From: Muscardinus avellanarius
Taxonomy: Eukaryota > Chordata > Mammalia > Rodentia > Gliridae
Length of the DNA: 64,000 bases
Direction: 5' to 3'
Assembly: GCA_963383645.1 (NCBI GenBank)
Contig: OY726560.1
Coordinates: 32,542,003-32,606,002 of the forward strand
Below are positions 53,137 through 64,000 of the stretch, in pieces (position 1 is the first letter of the stretch; each line of letters starts with the position of its first letter). The notes under the pieces are model-generated. The model was given only the letters and a program-made list of their open reading frames with translations. It was not told the DNA's origin and did no database searches. A program made the position numbers and the translations under genes.

Positions 53137-53341
53137 GTTTTTTTTTTTTTGTATTGGGGATTGAATCCAAGGGGCATTTTACCTCAGAGCTATATTATTC
53201 CCAGCCTTTTTTTTGTTGTTGTTCTTTGCTTGTTTAAACAAGATCTACCTATAAGTTGCAGAGGCAGGCTTCAAATCAGAGATCCTCCTGTCTCAGCCTT
53301 CCAAAGACAGGGATTATAGGCGTGCGTCACTATGCCTAGCT
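53137..53341 (-). repeat. composite SINE, reverse, diverged
   Basis: gtattggggattgaatccaa ggggcattttacc to tataggcgtgcgtcactatg cctagc, with an expanded T/GTT linker. Confidence 0.84.
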
Positions 53342-53344
53342 TTT

Positions 53345-54690
53345 TTTTTTTCAATTAATTTTCTAAGGATGTAATTGTATTATTCACAAACAACATTTAA
53401 TTCCTTCTAACTCTATTTTGTTTCATCTTGCAATGTTCTGGAAGCTCTGATTGATGCAATGTTAACCAAGAGCGAGAGCAGTGATTTCCTTTTAATTTCC
53501 TGGTTTTACACAGTTATGTTCTGAGGTTCTGAGATTTAGGGCTTTGAATAGGAATTGTGGGGGGAGCACACACATTTCAGCTCAGAATAGCCACTTAAAG
53601 ATTTTTAAAATCTTTGCTATATTTTGAAAGTTTCCAACTTCAGGTGGATTCTACCTTTAGAAGGCAGAATTCAGAAACTTAACTTCTCAAGCACCCAAGG
53701 CTTCTGTAAAACTCTGTGCTTGTTATGCCCAGCTTTGGAAGTTGACATTCACATAAACTACAGTGAGAATTCCTTACAGAATTTTGCTGTGTTCAATTTG
53801 TCCAGCATATGATTCAGGCCCCTTAGTTTCCATCATTTTGATGTTATCACAAAGAAACATGTGCTCCAGAAATCCATTCCAATGCAGGCGGGAACAGAGC
53901 TATGAAACATTCAAAGACAGACCACTCTAGGGACACTATTCCCTGCCCACTGGGCCTGACTGTAGTATTTACCCCTGTGGCAGCTGAAGTGGCCTCTCCA
54001 ACAAGGACCATCTAGCAGATTAATTTAAGCATCATTTCTGTGTGCCCAGTCTCCAAGCTGGGATAGCTGGTTCTGCCAGAAACTTGGGGACTATGTAATA
54101 GACTTTACACAACTCATTTTTTGCTTTAGCTAATTAAGCGTGAGTCCTTTGTTTGTAATTAAAAGCCCTATTGGGTACACAAATGTATTCATAGTTTTTG
54201 CTTCTTAAGAAAAGAAAATATCTCCTGGTGCGTGTTTGTAAAACGAAGCACATGTCCAAAAAATAAAAAGGCTACAAAACACATATGAGTGGTTTTAAAA
54301 CAATAACATAGATAACTGTGCCTGAGAAACAGACCAACATCTTAGGCCGGATGATTTCCATGTTCCTGCCATTTGTACTTCTTCTCCAGACATTTGTATT
54401 AACTACTCCTTTTGCTGTTCTTTAGTTTTTATACCAACAATATGCACCTCTAAACAATACATGGTCAGGTCTTTCCTGTTTGTGAATATGCATGGGATCA
54501 CACAGCATCTACTTTTCTATGACCGACATACTTTTTTTGGTCTGACACTAGATTTTTGAGTGTCCACATGGATGCACAAAGTTACTGCTTACTTTATCCC
54601 ATATGGGGATTCCTGTGTGAATATGCCACAATTTACATGGATGCCTATGAAGGCCAGAATATTAACTTTATGTGGATGCCTTAAAAATGA
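53345..54690. other. unique intergenic sequence with homeodomain/TCF-like motif cluster
   Basis: No SINE or gene seen. 54085-54175 groups taattaag, ctttgtttg and taattaaaag. 54380-54600 may be a very old L1 piece, but too diverged to call. Confidence 0.45.
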
Positions 54691-54692
54691 TA

Positions 54693-54892
54693 TGAAGCGT
54701 CAAGCACAGTGGCACATGCTTAGCACCCGGGCTACTTGGAAGGTTGAACTAGGAGAATCGAAAGTTTGAGGCCAGACTGGGCAACTTAGTGAGACCTCGT
54801 CTCAAAAAGTAATAAAGAAGAGCTGGGGACGTAGCTCAGTGGTAGAGTACCCTTTGATTCAGTCCTCACTACCTTAAATAAATAATGGTATG
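54693..54892 (+). repeat. composite SINE with canonical ID part
   Basis: caagcacagtggcacatgct, aactaggagaatcgaaagtt, and gctggggacgtagctcagtg gtagag. The right part is nearer the ancestral ID than other copies. Confidence 0.83.
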
Positions 54893-54929
54893 AGGTGTTT
54901 TCAGAGTGCATAGGTAATTTAATTATTTG

Positions 54930-55320
54930 TGTTTTTTCCTTTGAGGCAAAACTGACAACAAAATTGTGTATATGTACTGTGTACAACATGTTTCGAGGTA
55001 CACATTGTGAAATGATTACTACAATCAAACTAATATATCTATCCCCTTATGTAGTTTGTGTGTGTGGTGGTGGTGAGAATATTTGAGATCTACTGTCTTG
55101 CAATTTTCAAATAGGCATACAACTTATGATGATCATCATACTGTACCAGAGATTTGCAGAACTTATTCATCTTCTCTCGCTGAGACGATTTTATACTTTG
55201 ACCACAACCACCCATATCCCCCTTTTGCCTAACCCCTGGTAACTACCATTTTACTCTCTGTTTCTACAAATTGAACACTTTTAGGTTTCCCATATAAGCA
55301 AGATAATATAGGTAATTAAC
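54930..55320 (-). repeat. L1M (MB-like) 3' UTR fragment, antisense
   Basis: acaacatgtttcgaggtaca cattgtgaaatgattac, gagatctactgtcttgcaat, cagagatttgcagaacttat tcatc and taacccctggtaactaccat tttactctctg match the antisense 3' end of old L1MB-type elements. Non-coding. Confidence 0.75.
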
Positions 55321-55416
55321 TAATTATCAAATTTTTATGTTCTTACTTGCTCTTTCTATTTAATATGATATGGAATGCTTAGTGGCATGTTAAAATTTTC
55401 CATCTAAATATTTTTC

Positions 55417-55622
55417 TAGGTCAGTCATTGTGGCACATGCTTGTAATCCCAATACTTGGGAGGCTGAGATAGGAAGATTACAGGTTTTAGGCCAGCCTCA
55501 GGAAATTAGTGAGACCCTCAGCAACTTAGTGAGACCCTGTTTCAAAATAAAAAGAAATAGGGCTGGAGATGTACCTCAGAGGTACAAAGTCCATGGGTTC
55601 AGTTCCCAGTACCAATAATTAA
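55417..55622 (+). repeat. composite SINE type A
   Basis: tcagtcattgtggcacatgc to tgggttcagttcccagtacc. The middle 'tagtgagaccctcagcaact' shows a short internal repeat. Confidence 0.86.
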
Positions 55623-55999
55623 ATTAATTGATTAATTTTACTTCTACATATTTCTCATACATTTTAAGTTTTTTACTTTTTACATTTTAGTGCTCTGTAA
55701 TTTGATACATACTTTTATGGTTAATATTTTTATGTATTATATTTCTCTTTGTATATATACATGTATTTCTTCTTTATTAAGTAAATGAATTCTCCTCTTA
55801 TTAAATTAATATCTCGACACTTGCTTTGTTTCATCTTACAAATTTCAAACCATCTGTTAATTTTAAACTAGTCTGTTGCTTTTTAGCTGTCCCTCTTGTC
55901 TGAAGAACTTTTCTTATTTTTACCTAATCTGAGAGACTTTATTTTTAAATTGAGGTAGCTCCAGTGTTATTTACATGTATATTTCAGATAATTGGATGA

Positions 56000-56310
56000 A
56001 AGCTGCATAAGTAATTTTTCTTATATGCTTCTGATTTTTGACAGTTTTCTTTGTTAAAACTCTTCTCATAATTATATTATGCAAATTATTTGGTGTAGTA
56101 TTATTTTACCATAAATTTCCTATTATTGGGCATTAGGTTGTCCCTTTTGTTTTAATTGTTTCAATAAATTCAATGAATTTCTCTGGATTTTGATTTAGAA
56201 TACATTCTCAGAAGTGGAATTAATGAGTCAAAGCACACAAACATTTGTAATAAAGCTTTTGATGTATAATTCTATTTTTTATTAAATTTAATCCTCTCCC
56301 ATCAGTGACT
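56000..56310 (-). repeat. L1M-like 3' region fragment, antisense
   Basis: tattattgggcattaggttg tccc, acattctcagaagtggaatt aatgagtcaaag and atttgtaataaagc follow the antisense 3' region of old L1s. Its right half is inside the left arm of the inverted repeat. Confidence 0.6.
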
Positions 56311-56874
56311 GGGACTGAACTTAAACAACTATGTTAGAGTTTATACATCCCACAGTATCATCCCTTTAAAGTGTTGATTCTGTACAGATGTTTATGTAGC
56401 ACACTTCAAACACTGAGACTCTTCACAAGTCCCTTCAAAGCAGGACAACACATAACCTTGCTATGTCCACTGGTGGTAATCTTAAACTCTGAGAGCAGAT
56501 AATGAAAGTCTTTTACAGTCACATCTTATGACTTAGATGGCAGAACAAACTGGATAATATTGCCTTTAATGAAAGTCTTAGCATATATCTCTCAGATTAG
56601 GCAGGATATTGACCCACATTCTCTGACTTCCAAGCCGACATACTCAGCCACTGGTCTTGCAGGCAATAAATTCTTACTGAGTTCCCTAATCTAGGAGCTG
56701 TGCTAGGTACCAAGAGAAAATAAAGACCCCAAAGAACATATTTTTAGTTGTTTTTCTTTTACTGATAAAAGTATAGCTTATAAGGAACATTCATCTTCTA
56801 ATTATATTATTTTAAGAATGGTAATGGTACTTTGTAAAAGCCATTTTATTAACTTGGTAGTTAGAATGTATATA
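56166..56874 (+). repeat. large inverted repeat, left arm (about 709 bp)
   Basis: Reverse complement of 59237-59943. The stretch 56193-56670 is almost identical to its partner (one difference seen by eye), while 56671-56874 is clearly diverged. It contains a bit of L1M and a MIR-like piece (cccacattctctgacttcca); most of it is unassigned. Confidence 0.93.
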
Positions 56875-59236
56875 CATTTCTGGCTACCTGCCTTCCTCTC
56901 TCTTTCTTTGATGTTACTGTAAATGGTAGTTTAATTTTTGAATTTCTGATTGTTCATTGCTAACATACAGAAATAAAGTTATAAGGTGAAATGTCATTTA
57001 AATAAAGACAGATAAGTATCTTCCTTTCCCATCTAAATGCATTTCATTTCTTTTTCTTGTCTTATTGCATTGACAAAAATGTCCAGAAGTGTTGAATAGG
57101 ATTGATGAGAGCAAACATCCTTATTTATTCAGCCTTAGAGGGAATACATTTGATGTTTTGTCATTATGATATTAATTGCCGTTTTTTGTAAATGCACTTT
57201 GTTGATTTAAGCAAGTTTCCTTCCATTTCTAGTTTGGTATGAATGCTTATCCTGAACAGTTGTTGGATTTTTTCCAGGTTTTTTTCTGTGCCTATATTGT
57301 AATCACGTAGTTTTTCTTCTTTACTCTTTTAATGGAATTATATTGATTGGTTATTGCATGTTGAACTGGCATTACATTCCTGGAATAAACTCCACCTCAC
57401 CAGGATATATTTTTTTATATGTGGCTAGATTTTATTTGACAATCAAATTCTGTCAAGGATTTTTATAATCATGTTTATTATTGGGTCTTTTTCTGTTTTC
57501 TTTGTTTACTTTTGGTATTAGAATAATGATGACATCATAAAATAAGTTTGAAAGTTTAGCTTCCTCTTCTATTTTCTGCAACTTCTAATTTCTGAGATTT
57601 CTTGTGTAGAATCCATGTTAATTATTCCTTAAATGTTTTCTATAATTTGTCAATGGAAACATAGTTTTCTTTGCATACTTTTAATATATAAATTCAACTT
57701 CCTTAACAAATGTGGGACAATTCATGTCATCTGTTTCTTTCTGAGTGAGTTTTGGTGATTTTTGTCTTTTAAGGAATTTGTCAGTTTAATCTAAGTTGTA
57801 GAATTTATAAGCATTATTATTATCTTAATTTCTTTAGGGTCTATAGAGATATCCCCTTTCATTTCTGATATTGATATGTGAGTTTTCTCTTTCTTTTCTC
57901 CTACCCCACTTGGTCAGTTGTGCTAAGACTTACCCATTAGAATGCTGTTTTCATATTGGATGTATTTCAAATAAGAATCCTCAAAGGTTCTAATATTAAT
58001 GGTTTCAAATGGTTCTTTACAAAGCCCCAACTTATGACATAAAAGGGACTCATTATCAGTAATATGTAGCAAATTTAAAATAAGATTTAAGTTTGAATAA
58101 GGCTTTCATAATTTTCCTAACTTAAACATGTCTCATCATCTGTAATATTATTTTACTATGTTAAATTAAAAATTATTTAATTATTTGAGCAAATTTTGGT
58201 TCTTTGTGCATGTCAATAGCTACTTGAAATGAGGAAATCATCCCAACGCATCTTTCTAAAAGGTTCACATTTTTAATAGTTATATTTTCAGAGTAATATA
58301 CTAAATATCTTACTGATTTTTTAATCAAAAGAAGTTACTGTGGTTCATAAAATTATGGGAATTTCAGGAGATGATATGAAATGTTTTCCAGATGTTCTTT
58401 AATATTTATTCATATACTCATGCTGACTTGAGAAAAACAAAATAGGGCTCAAGAAATAATTCAAGCATCTAAGCTATTAAATTCAGTTGTCCATTGACCC
58501 CAGTATTCTAAATGCCAAGAGAAATTAGTTGGAAAATACCCATTCTCTTTATGAAGGTTCCAAAATTGATGACTAAGTATTTCTGTAAGTGTAGGACCAA
58601 TTGCTGTTGTTTTCATAACGTTTGAAGCAACGTCACCACTATACTGTGTTCCAAAGGATTTATTTGTATTTTAAGCTATGGCTATAATTATTCAAGGCTG
58701 ACTTAATAAAATAAATATGATAAAATATAAGAGAGTTTAAGAGATATTTACTAAATTTCAACTTTTTATTTTAACAAAGCTTTATTTACAGATAGAAATT
58801 TGCCTTGACGTTCTCTGAAATCAGATGAATCTTCCTATTCTCTTATTACCTTTTAAATAACCTCAGAACATCTGTATATTGCCCTATAAAATCCACTTTA
58901 ATAATATACTACCAAAAGTTTGGGAAATAATATATTCCAGGCTATATGATAAATTAGAGTGCCACCCTAACTCAAATGAGTTTGAATAAAAATGGTTAAT
59001 ATAAAATTAAACATTTATTACAGCAAATAGGTGAGCAGCACTAGATGCAGTTGAGACATATAAAAGTTGCACCTTCTCTTTTTTTCTATAAACATATATA
59101 TATGTATATATATGTATATATATCTTGTGTGTATATATAAACCTATGTGTGTATATATACATGTATTTATGTAAATATATTACTTATTTTGTATATACAT
59201 AAATATTAGATATATAAAAGAAGAAATACACACACA
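56875..59236. other. 2.36-kb spacer of the large inverted repeat
   Basis: Left part is an old L1 ORF2 remnant. 57970-59080 is AT-rich and unrecognised. 59090-59215 is TATATG-rich simple sequence. No open frame of note. Confidence 0.75.
57040..57960 (-). pseudogene. old L1 ORF2 remnant, antisense
   Basis: cttgtcttattgcattgaca, agtgttgaataggattgatg agagc, tggttattgcatgttgaact ggcattacattcctggaata, tggtattagaataatgatga catcataaaataag match the antisense reverse-transcriptase region of L1 in order. Many indels and stops; no function. Confidence 0.75.
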
Positions 59237-59943
59237 TACATACATTCTAACTACCAAGTTAATAAGATGCCCTTTTTAAAGTACCATTGCCAAAATGCTT
59301 GGAAGAGTATAGTTAGAAGATGAATATTCCTTATAAGCTATACTTTTACCAGTAAATAAAAGCTAAAAATATGTTCATTTTGGTCCTTTTTTTTGGTACC
59401 TAGCACAGCTCCTAGATTAGGGTACTTATTAGATATTTATTTATTGCCTGCAAGACCAGTGGCTGAGTATGTCAGCTTGGAAGTCAGAGAATGTGGGTCA
59501 ATATCCTGCCTAATCTGAGAGATATATGCTAAGACTTTCATTAAAGGCAATATTATCCAGTTTGTTCTGCCATCTAAGTCATAAGATGTGACTGTAAAAG
59601 ACTTTCATTATCTGCTCTCAGAGTTTAAGATTACCACCAGTGGACATAGCAAGGTTATGTGTTGTCCTGCTTTGAAGGGACTTGTGAAGAGTCTCAGTGT
59701 TTGAAGTGTGCTACATAAACATCTGTACAGAATCAACACTTTAAAGGGATGATACTGTGGGATGTATAAACTCTAACATAGTTGTTTAAGTTCAGTCCCA
59801 GTCACTGATGGGAGAGGATTAAATTTAATAAAAAATAGAATTATACATCAAAAGCTTTATTACAAATGTTTGTGTGCTTTGACTCATTAATTCCACTTCT
59901 GAGAATGTATTCTAAATAAAAATTCAGAGAAATTCATTGAATT
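59237..59943 (-). repeat. large inverted repeat, right arm (about 707 bp)
   Basis: Partner of 56166-56874; its near-identical core is about 59441-59917. Beyond its outer end, L1M-like sequence continues on the plus strand. Confidence 0.93.
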
Positions 59944-60140
59944 TGTTGTAAAATAATGCAATGGATTGCTATACAATGGAGAAAATTAACTCATTGAGCC
60001 TGTATATCAGTGTATAAGTCTCACAAGCAGATTATGGGGTAAAATAAAAAGTCACAAAAGATAAGCTTATATTATAGGGAAGGTAAAGTTACATTAAAGT
60101 TACATAACTACAGATTTTCATTAAAGAGATAGTGGTTTAC
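59860..60140 (+). repeat. L1M-like 3' region fragment, sense
   Basis: attccacttctgagaatgta, tgctatacaatggagaaaat, aagtctcacaagcagattat and aaagtcacaaaagataagct resemble the sense 3' region of old L1s. The first 80 bp are part of the right inverted arm. Confidence 0.55.
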
Positions 60141-60254
60141 ATCTAGAAAGGGAAGGATAAAGTATAGAGTGAACTCCTGAGATATTAACAGTGTTTTATC
60201 ATTTCCTAATGAGAGATAGAGATAGAGAGAAGGTAGTTGGGCAATTGCTTTACA

Positions 60255-60265
60255 GTTGTGTGTGT

Positions 60266-60318
<53 letters not shown>
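60255..60318 (+). repeat. (TG)n microsatellite in SINE tail position
   Basis: About 31 units with one TA interruption, adjoining a reverse-strand SINE. Confidence 0.95.
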
Positions 60319-60319
<1 letters not shown>

Positions 60320-60505
60320 TACTGGGGACTGGCATTCTACCTTCAAGCTATACCCTCAGTCTGATTTTATTTCTTATTTGAAAACAGGGTCTCACTAGGT
60401 TGATGAAAGTCTTACTACTTGCTGAGGCTGTTCTCCATCCTGTGATCCTCCTGTCTCAGCCTCCCAAGTACTGGGATTAAAGGCATGTACCACCATGCCT
60501 GGCTT
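60319..60505 (-). repeat. composite SINE, reverse
   Basis: ggtactggggactggcattc to gtaccaccatgcctggc. Probable target duplication around ttacagttg (60250-60258 / 60505-60513). Confidence 0.86.
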
Positions 60506-60509
60506 ACAG

Positions 60510-61570
60510 TTGATTTTTTTTTAAAGTAAAGTCACTGAAAAGTAAGTGTCCAGGAAGTCAGCAAGCCCAACCAGAGGGTGTAGCGTGTTATAGAGTAACA
60601 AGAATGAAAGCCAATTAGGTGATACTCATCCATTTCTTCGTGAGTGCTGAGTGGCAACCTACTGGTTGCCTTATTTTTTCTCTCCTGTACGTTTTAGAAT
60701 CTCACTCTCCTCAATATACAGGGATAAATCATGGAAACCCCCAAGTATAGACAAGAGGTCACTACAGAGATATTGAATCCTCTAAGAGTAATGTAACCTC
60801 TGACACCAGGGCCAAAAAGTGAGGTGTTGCTAGCCAAGAGTTGTCTATCAATATTAAAGGCTTCCCTCTCACAATTGAAGCCCTTATTCCAATTGACAAA
60901 TGACACCTCACTGAAAAGGATGATGGAATTCATCCCACTATTGAGTGTATGGCTGAGTGTGGTCTGTCTTCAGTGGGGAAATGGAAGAGATGGGGTGAGG
61001 ATACGCCAAATGAATGTACCTCTATGAAGATCAGGAGGAGGAGATACGTGCAAGTTTAGACACACGGAGTTTTATCTCCTATGTCCGAAGTTTGCCCTAA
61101 ACATTCCACTGCCTGATGCTTTCTTTCTCTTAAGCCTGCTGTCAGGGAAATAAAATGCAAGCTGAGCAGGAGGAAACTAGAATCAAAAACTTATTGTTCT
61201 TTTTGAATGTTACTAGAATTTATTGAGCAAGGAAAAGATACTGATGAGCTCTGTATTTTTTTAATAGCCAACCAGGTAAGAGCTGGATATTTGGAAGTAT
61301 TTTAAAATTATTTATGTTCAGTCTCTTTCTTCCTTTCCCTCTCCCTCGCCCGCTTCCTCTCCTTCTCCTGGGATTCTGAGAACAAGGTTAATGTCCAACA
61401 CTAAACAAGAGGAATACTAGAATACCATGACAGATAAATATTGCTTTGTTCTAATAATTATTTTATTGTTGTATATAGTCTATTACATATTTCCCACAAA
61501 CCTTCAACAACCTTGCAAAACTGGCATTTCAGAAAAGAAAGCTGAGGTTTTGTGAGGTTAAATTACTTGA
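60510..61570. other. intergenic sequence, nothing recognised
   Basis: About 1 kb of moderate GC content around 60540-61200 that reads like an old repeat or unique sequence; I cannot assign it. 61320-61370 is pyrimidine-rich. Confidence 0.5.
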
Positions 61571-61574
61571 CCAA

Positions 61575-61668
61575 GATGCAGGGAATGTGGTTCAGTGGTA
61601 GAGCACTTGCCTGCCATGTGCAAGACCCTGAGTTAAATCCTTAGCATTGCAAAAATAAAAATAAAAAC
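61575..61668 (+). repeat. free ID element (canonical)
   Basis: gcagggaatgtggttcagtg gtagagcacttgcctgccat gtgcaagaccctgagtt plus an AAAAT tail is the classical rodent ID with intact box A and box B. No B1 part. Confidence 0.88.
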
Positions 61669-61669
61669 C

Positions 61670-62610
61670 ATGACTCAGAATATTTAATCAAACTTGGATA
61701 TAGTGAAGCTACGATAACACAAAGCAAAAGTGACAGAGGATAGCTAATTTCTGAAAAGAGGAGACTTTAAAATCTGATATGAGCTGGCCAGAGAGGATTC
61801 ATATATCTAGGGAAAATCTTTCTAAACTAACAAAAGGCTGAGAGGTGAGACTGCTTACTACACATACAAGGCCATGGCAGCTTCCTAAGGCAAAGGGAAA
61901 ATAGAGCTTCCACAGAACTGAAAGAAAGTGACAGTGAGCTCCCACACCAGAAAGACTCAACTTAGTATACTTGGACTTAGTCATCTAAGACATCAATTAT
62001 GGTCCCAATTTTTGCCTCTAAATTGTCACAGAACCATGAGTAATCACTTCAGCAACCTGATAAATGGAAACTGCAACAAATAACAGTGTACTAAAGCTCA
62101 AAAAATGGGTGAGGATACATAGACCCATCACAGCCTGGCACATGGAGATGACAGGGACACAGCCATAGGAACAGAGGGCAAATGTACTTGTGGGCCTTGG
62201 CTCATGGCTTGCTACCCTCCATCAATGGCAGGTTTGCAGGACTGAGGCCAGGTTGCTTTATATCTGTAAGCCTCTGTTATTTATCTTTAGCAGAGGGCAA
62301 AATTCTTGAGGTGAATGTACCTATATTCAATTCAAGTAACCAATAAAATGAGGTGCCCCTGCAAATAGCTAATAAAATGAGCTTCCCTCTTTCATTAGAG
62401 AGTCAATCTGATGTCTTCTGGTCAGAGCTATATCTCCCTTTCTAAAAGGAAGCCCCAGTAAAAACCTTGTCTGCAAGTCTGCTTGCCTGACCAGATATTG
62501 TTCCGGTTACCATAGGGTCAAAAGATCCCAGCATCCAAGCATCAGAAGGAGTGAAGATAACATGCTAAGCTGCACGTTAAATGTTTATAAATGTGAATGT
62601 CTTCTAAGAT
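61670..62610. other. intergenic sequence with LTR-like segment
   Basis: 62330-62520 has two aataaaatgag motifs 33-35 bp apart and a short CT-rich segment, suggesting the end of an old LTR, but no termini or target duplication could be defined. Confidence 0.35.
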
Positions 62611-62616
62611 AAAAAC

Positions 62617-63068
62617 AAAGCAGATGTGGTGGTGAATGCCTATAATCCCAGTGCTTGGGAGGCTGAGACTGGAGGATCACAGGTTTGTGGCCAGCAGCCC
62701 TCAGAAAATTAGCAAGGCCATCTGCAACTTAGTGAGACCCTGTTTCAAGGAAAAAAAAAAAAAAAAAGGAATAGCCAGGCATGGTGGTGCATGCTTGTAA
62801 TTCCCAGCACTTGGCAGGCTGAGAAAGGAGGATTGTTCAGGTTCGAAGCCAGCCTCAGCTACTTAGTGAGGCTCTCAGCAACTTAGTGAGACCCTGTTTC
62901 CAAATAAAGTATAAATTAGGTCTGGGAGTATAGCCCGGGGGTAGAAAGCCCGTGGATTCCATCCCCAATATCACAAAAAAGAAAATAATAATAATAGTAA
63001 AAATAAAATAGAACTGGGGGCCATAGCTCAGATGTAGAATGTCCCTGGCTTTAATACCCAGTACCACA
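62617..63068 (+). repeat. old SINE split by a younger SINE (nested, same orientation)
   Basis: B1 half at 62617-62768 (cagatgtggtggtgaatgcc to gagaccctgtttcaagg) and ID half at 63005-63066 (actgggggccatagctcaga to aatacccagtacc). Confidence 0.82.
62770..62985 (+). repeat. younger SINE inserted in a SINE
   Basis: agccaggcatggtggtgcat to gtggattccatccccaatat, then an (AAT)n-like tail. Mixed A/B features (tttccaaataaagtataaat taggtctggg). Confidence 0.85.
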
Positions 63069-63070
63069 CA

Positions 63071-63105
<35 letters not shown>

Positions 63106-63109
63106 AAAA
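63065..63109 (+). repeat. (CA)10 plus A25 SINE tail
   Basis: CA units directly after 'cagtacc' followed by a pure A run: an early stage of tail-to-microsatellite conversion. Confidence 0.93.
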
Positions 63110-63900
63110 GCACTAACATACTCTTCTTGAATTCCATGGGTTTGGCTTGTCACCTCGTCGTTGGCATCCACAGCTCTTAGAGTCCCCTGGCCAGGAGATG
63201 CTTCCCAGAAGCAAGCAGAGTGATTCTGAGTCTTGTTCCAGGGACATGGACTGACTGGAACACAGGATGAGGCTAAGAGAGGGGCAGTTCCAACTGGAGA
63301 CCTCTACCGCTGCAGATCAGCCAGGTTAAGTACATTAGAAAAGGATTGGCTGCCCTTTCTTTAGACCTCTGTATATCCCCCTACCTCTTCTCCACATGTC
63401 TTCTTACAACTGAATTCAAAGCTTTTCATTTCTTCTAGACTATCTCTCCACTGAAGGAGGGAACTGTTTCTGTATTGGCCATTGTAATTAGGTTTCCTGG
63501 AATTGGACTCTAGCTAACTGGGAGCTCTGTGCGGAAGGTTTGCTGGGCGATGCTTTTTGGGCAACAGTAGATGGGGGAAGGAACAAGACTGGCCTGGGAG
63601 AGAAGTAGAACAAGCAGCTTTTTAGAGATTCAGCATGGAATCACCATATCCAACATGTGATCAATAATTTATATGTATTACTACAATATAAAATATTTTA
63701 AATTGCTAATATATTTAAAATCATATTTGATTGTATAATATTTATTCTTCTGTGATATAAATACTATTATGTAAACACAAAGAACTGAACTAGTTAAGAG
63801 TGGCAATAAATAGAATAAATAGTAAGACTAGTAAGATATAACCATATTTTATTTCTCTGATACAGTATTTTAACTTTTGTCATCTATTGGATAGAAAACA
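63110..63900. other. intergenic sequence, nothing recognised
   Basis: 63120-63640 is less AT-rich than its surroundings; no open frame or repeat identified. Confidence 0.5.
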
Positions 63901-63903
63901 CTG

Positions 63904-64000
63904 TTTTTTTGGTACTGAGGATGGAACTCAGAGGCATTCTACTTTTGAGCTACACCCCCAGCCCTATTTTATTCTTTTATTTTGAAACAGGGTCTCATAC
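63904..64000 (-). repeat. composite SINE, cut by window end
   Basis: tttttttggtactgaggatg gaactcagaggcattctact and acacccccagccctatttta: reverse-strand ID part and start of the B1 part. Confidence 0.85.

Noticed and set aside
54825..54890. tRNA-like box A and box B
   Set aside because: They belong to ID-derived SINE halves. No cloverleaf or discriminator end is present; the same holds for the ID at 61575-61668.
57040..57960. Possible functional reverse transcriptase
   Set aside because: The L1 ORF2 similarity is heavily interrupted by stops and indels, so it is kept only as a remnant.
41420..64000. A second gene, such as a neighbour of EIF3E
   Set aside because: No set of splice-compatible conserved exons was found on either strand. 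From memory of mammalian synteny, the next genes lie outside a window of this size.

Overview
The window is mammalian nuclear DNA, most likely from a squirrel-family rodent (Sciuridae; ground squirrel, marmot or relative). The lineage call rests on about 60 copies of a composite SINE: a 7SL/B1-like left part (start like GCCGGGCGTGGTGGCGC) joined to a tRNA-derived ID-like right part (box A-like GTAGCTCGGAGGTAGA, box B-like GGGTTCCATCC). This is the MEN/B1-ID style of sciurid SINE. Three forms recur. Type A has 'TTAGTGAGGCCCTCTGCAAC' in the middle. Type B has 'GGCTTAAGAGACCCTG' and 'TCCAGGAACCCCAGTACC'. Type C resembles A but has a right end like 'AGCCTCTGGGTTCCACCCC'. Family names come from memory, not from a library search.

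One protein-coding gene is present and complete: EIF3E (INT6), plus strand, 13 coding exons from the ATG at 4408 to the TGA at 41291-41293. All 12 introns are GT-AG. The exons sum to 1338 nt, a 445-residue protein with no frame break. The core promoter lies in a CpG island at about 4200-4830 with NRF1-like sites and a GC box. A pyrimidine tract at 4387 is the likely TOP-type cap site, giving a 5' UTR of about 21 nt. The ATG sits in a TISU/YY1-type context. The 3' UTR is only about 125 nt, with AATAAA at 41401.

Layout. 1-4200: an ancient repeat split by SINEs and by a solo IAP-like LTR in antisense, then a run of SINEs ending in a (CA)36 tract that abuts the promoter. 4200-41420: EIF3E, with introns holding SINEs, a MER5A copy, L2 and Charlie-like fragments, a chimeric L1-like insertion (8230-8456) and a 172-bp inverted repeat in intron 3. 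41420-64000: intergenic sequence with no gene I can support. It holds a MER2-like element, a 135-bp tandem duplication, an L2, MIR and L1M fragments, many SINEs with attached microsatellites, and a pair of about 700-bp inverted arms around a 2.36-kb spacer (56166-59943) whose core is almost identical between arms.

No CRISPR, operon, tRNA, rRNA or other functional RNA gene was found. The main candidates for something undescribed are the intron 3 hairpin, whose four transition differences all preserve G-U pairing in the sense transcript, and the intergenic inverted repeat with a homogenised core.
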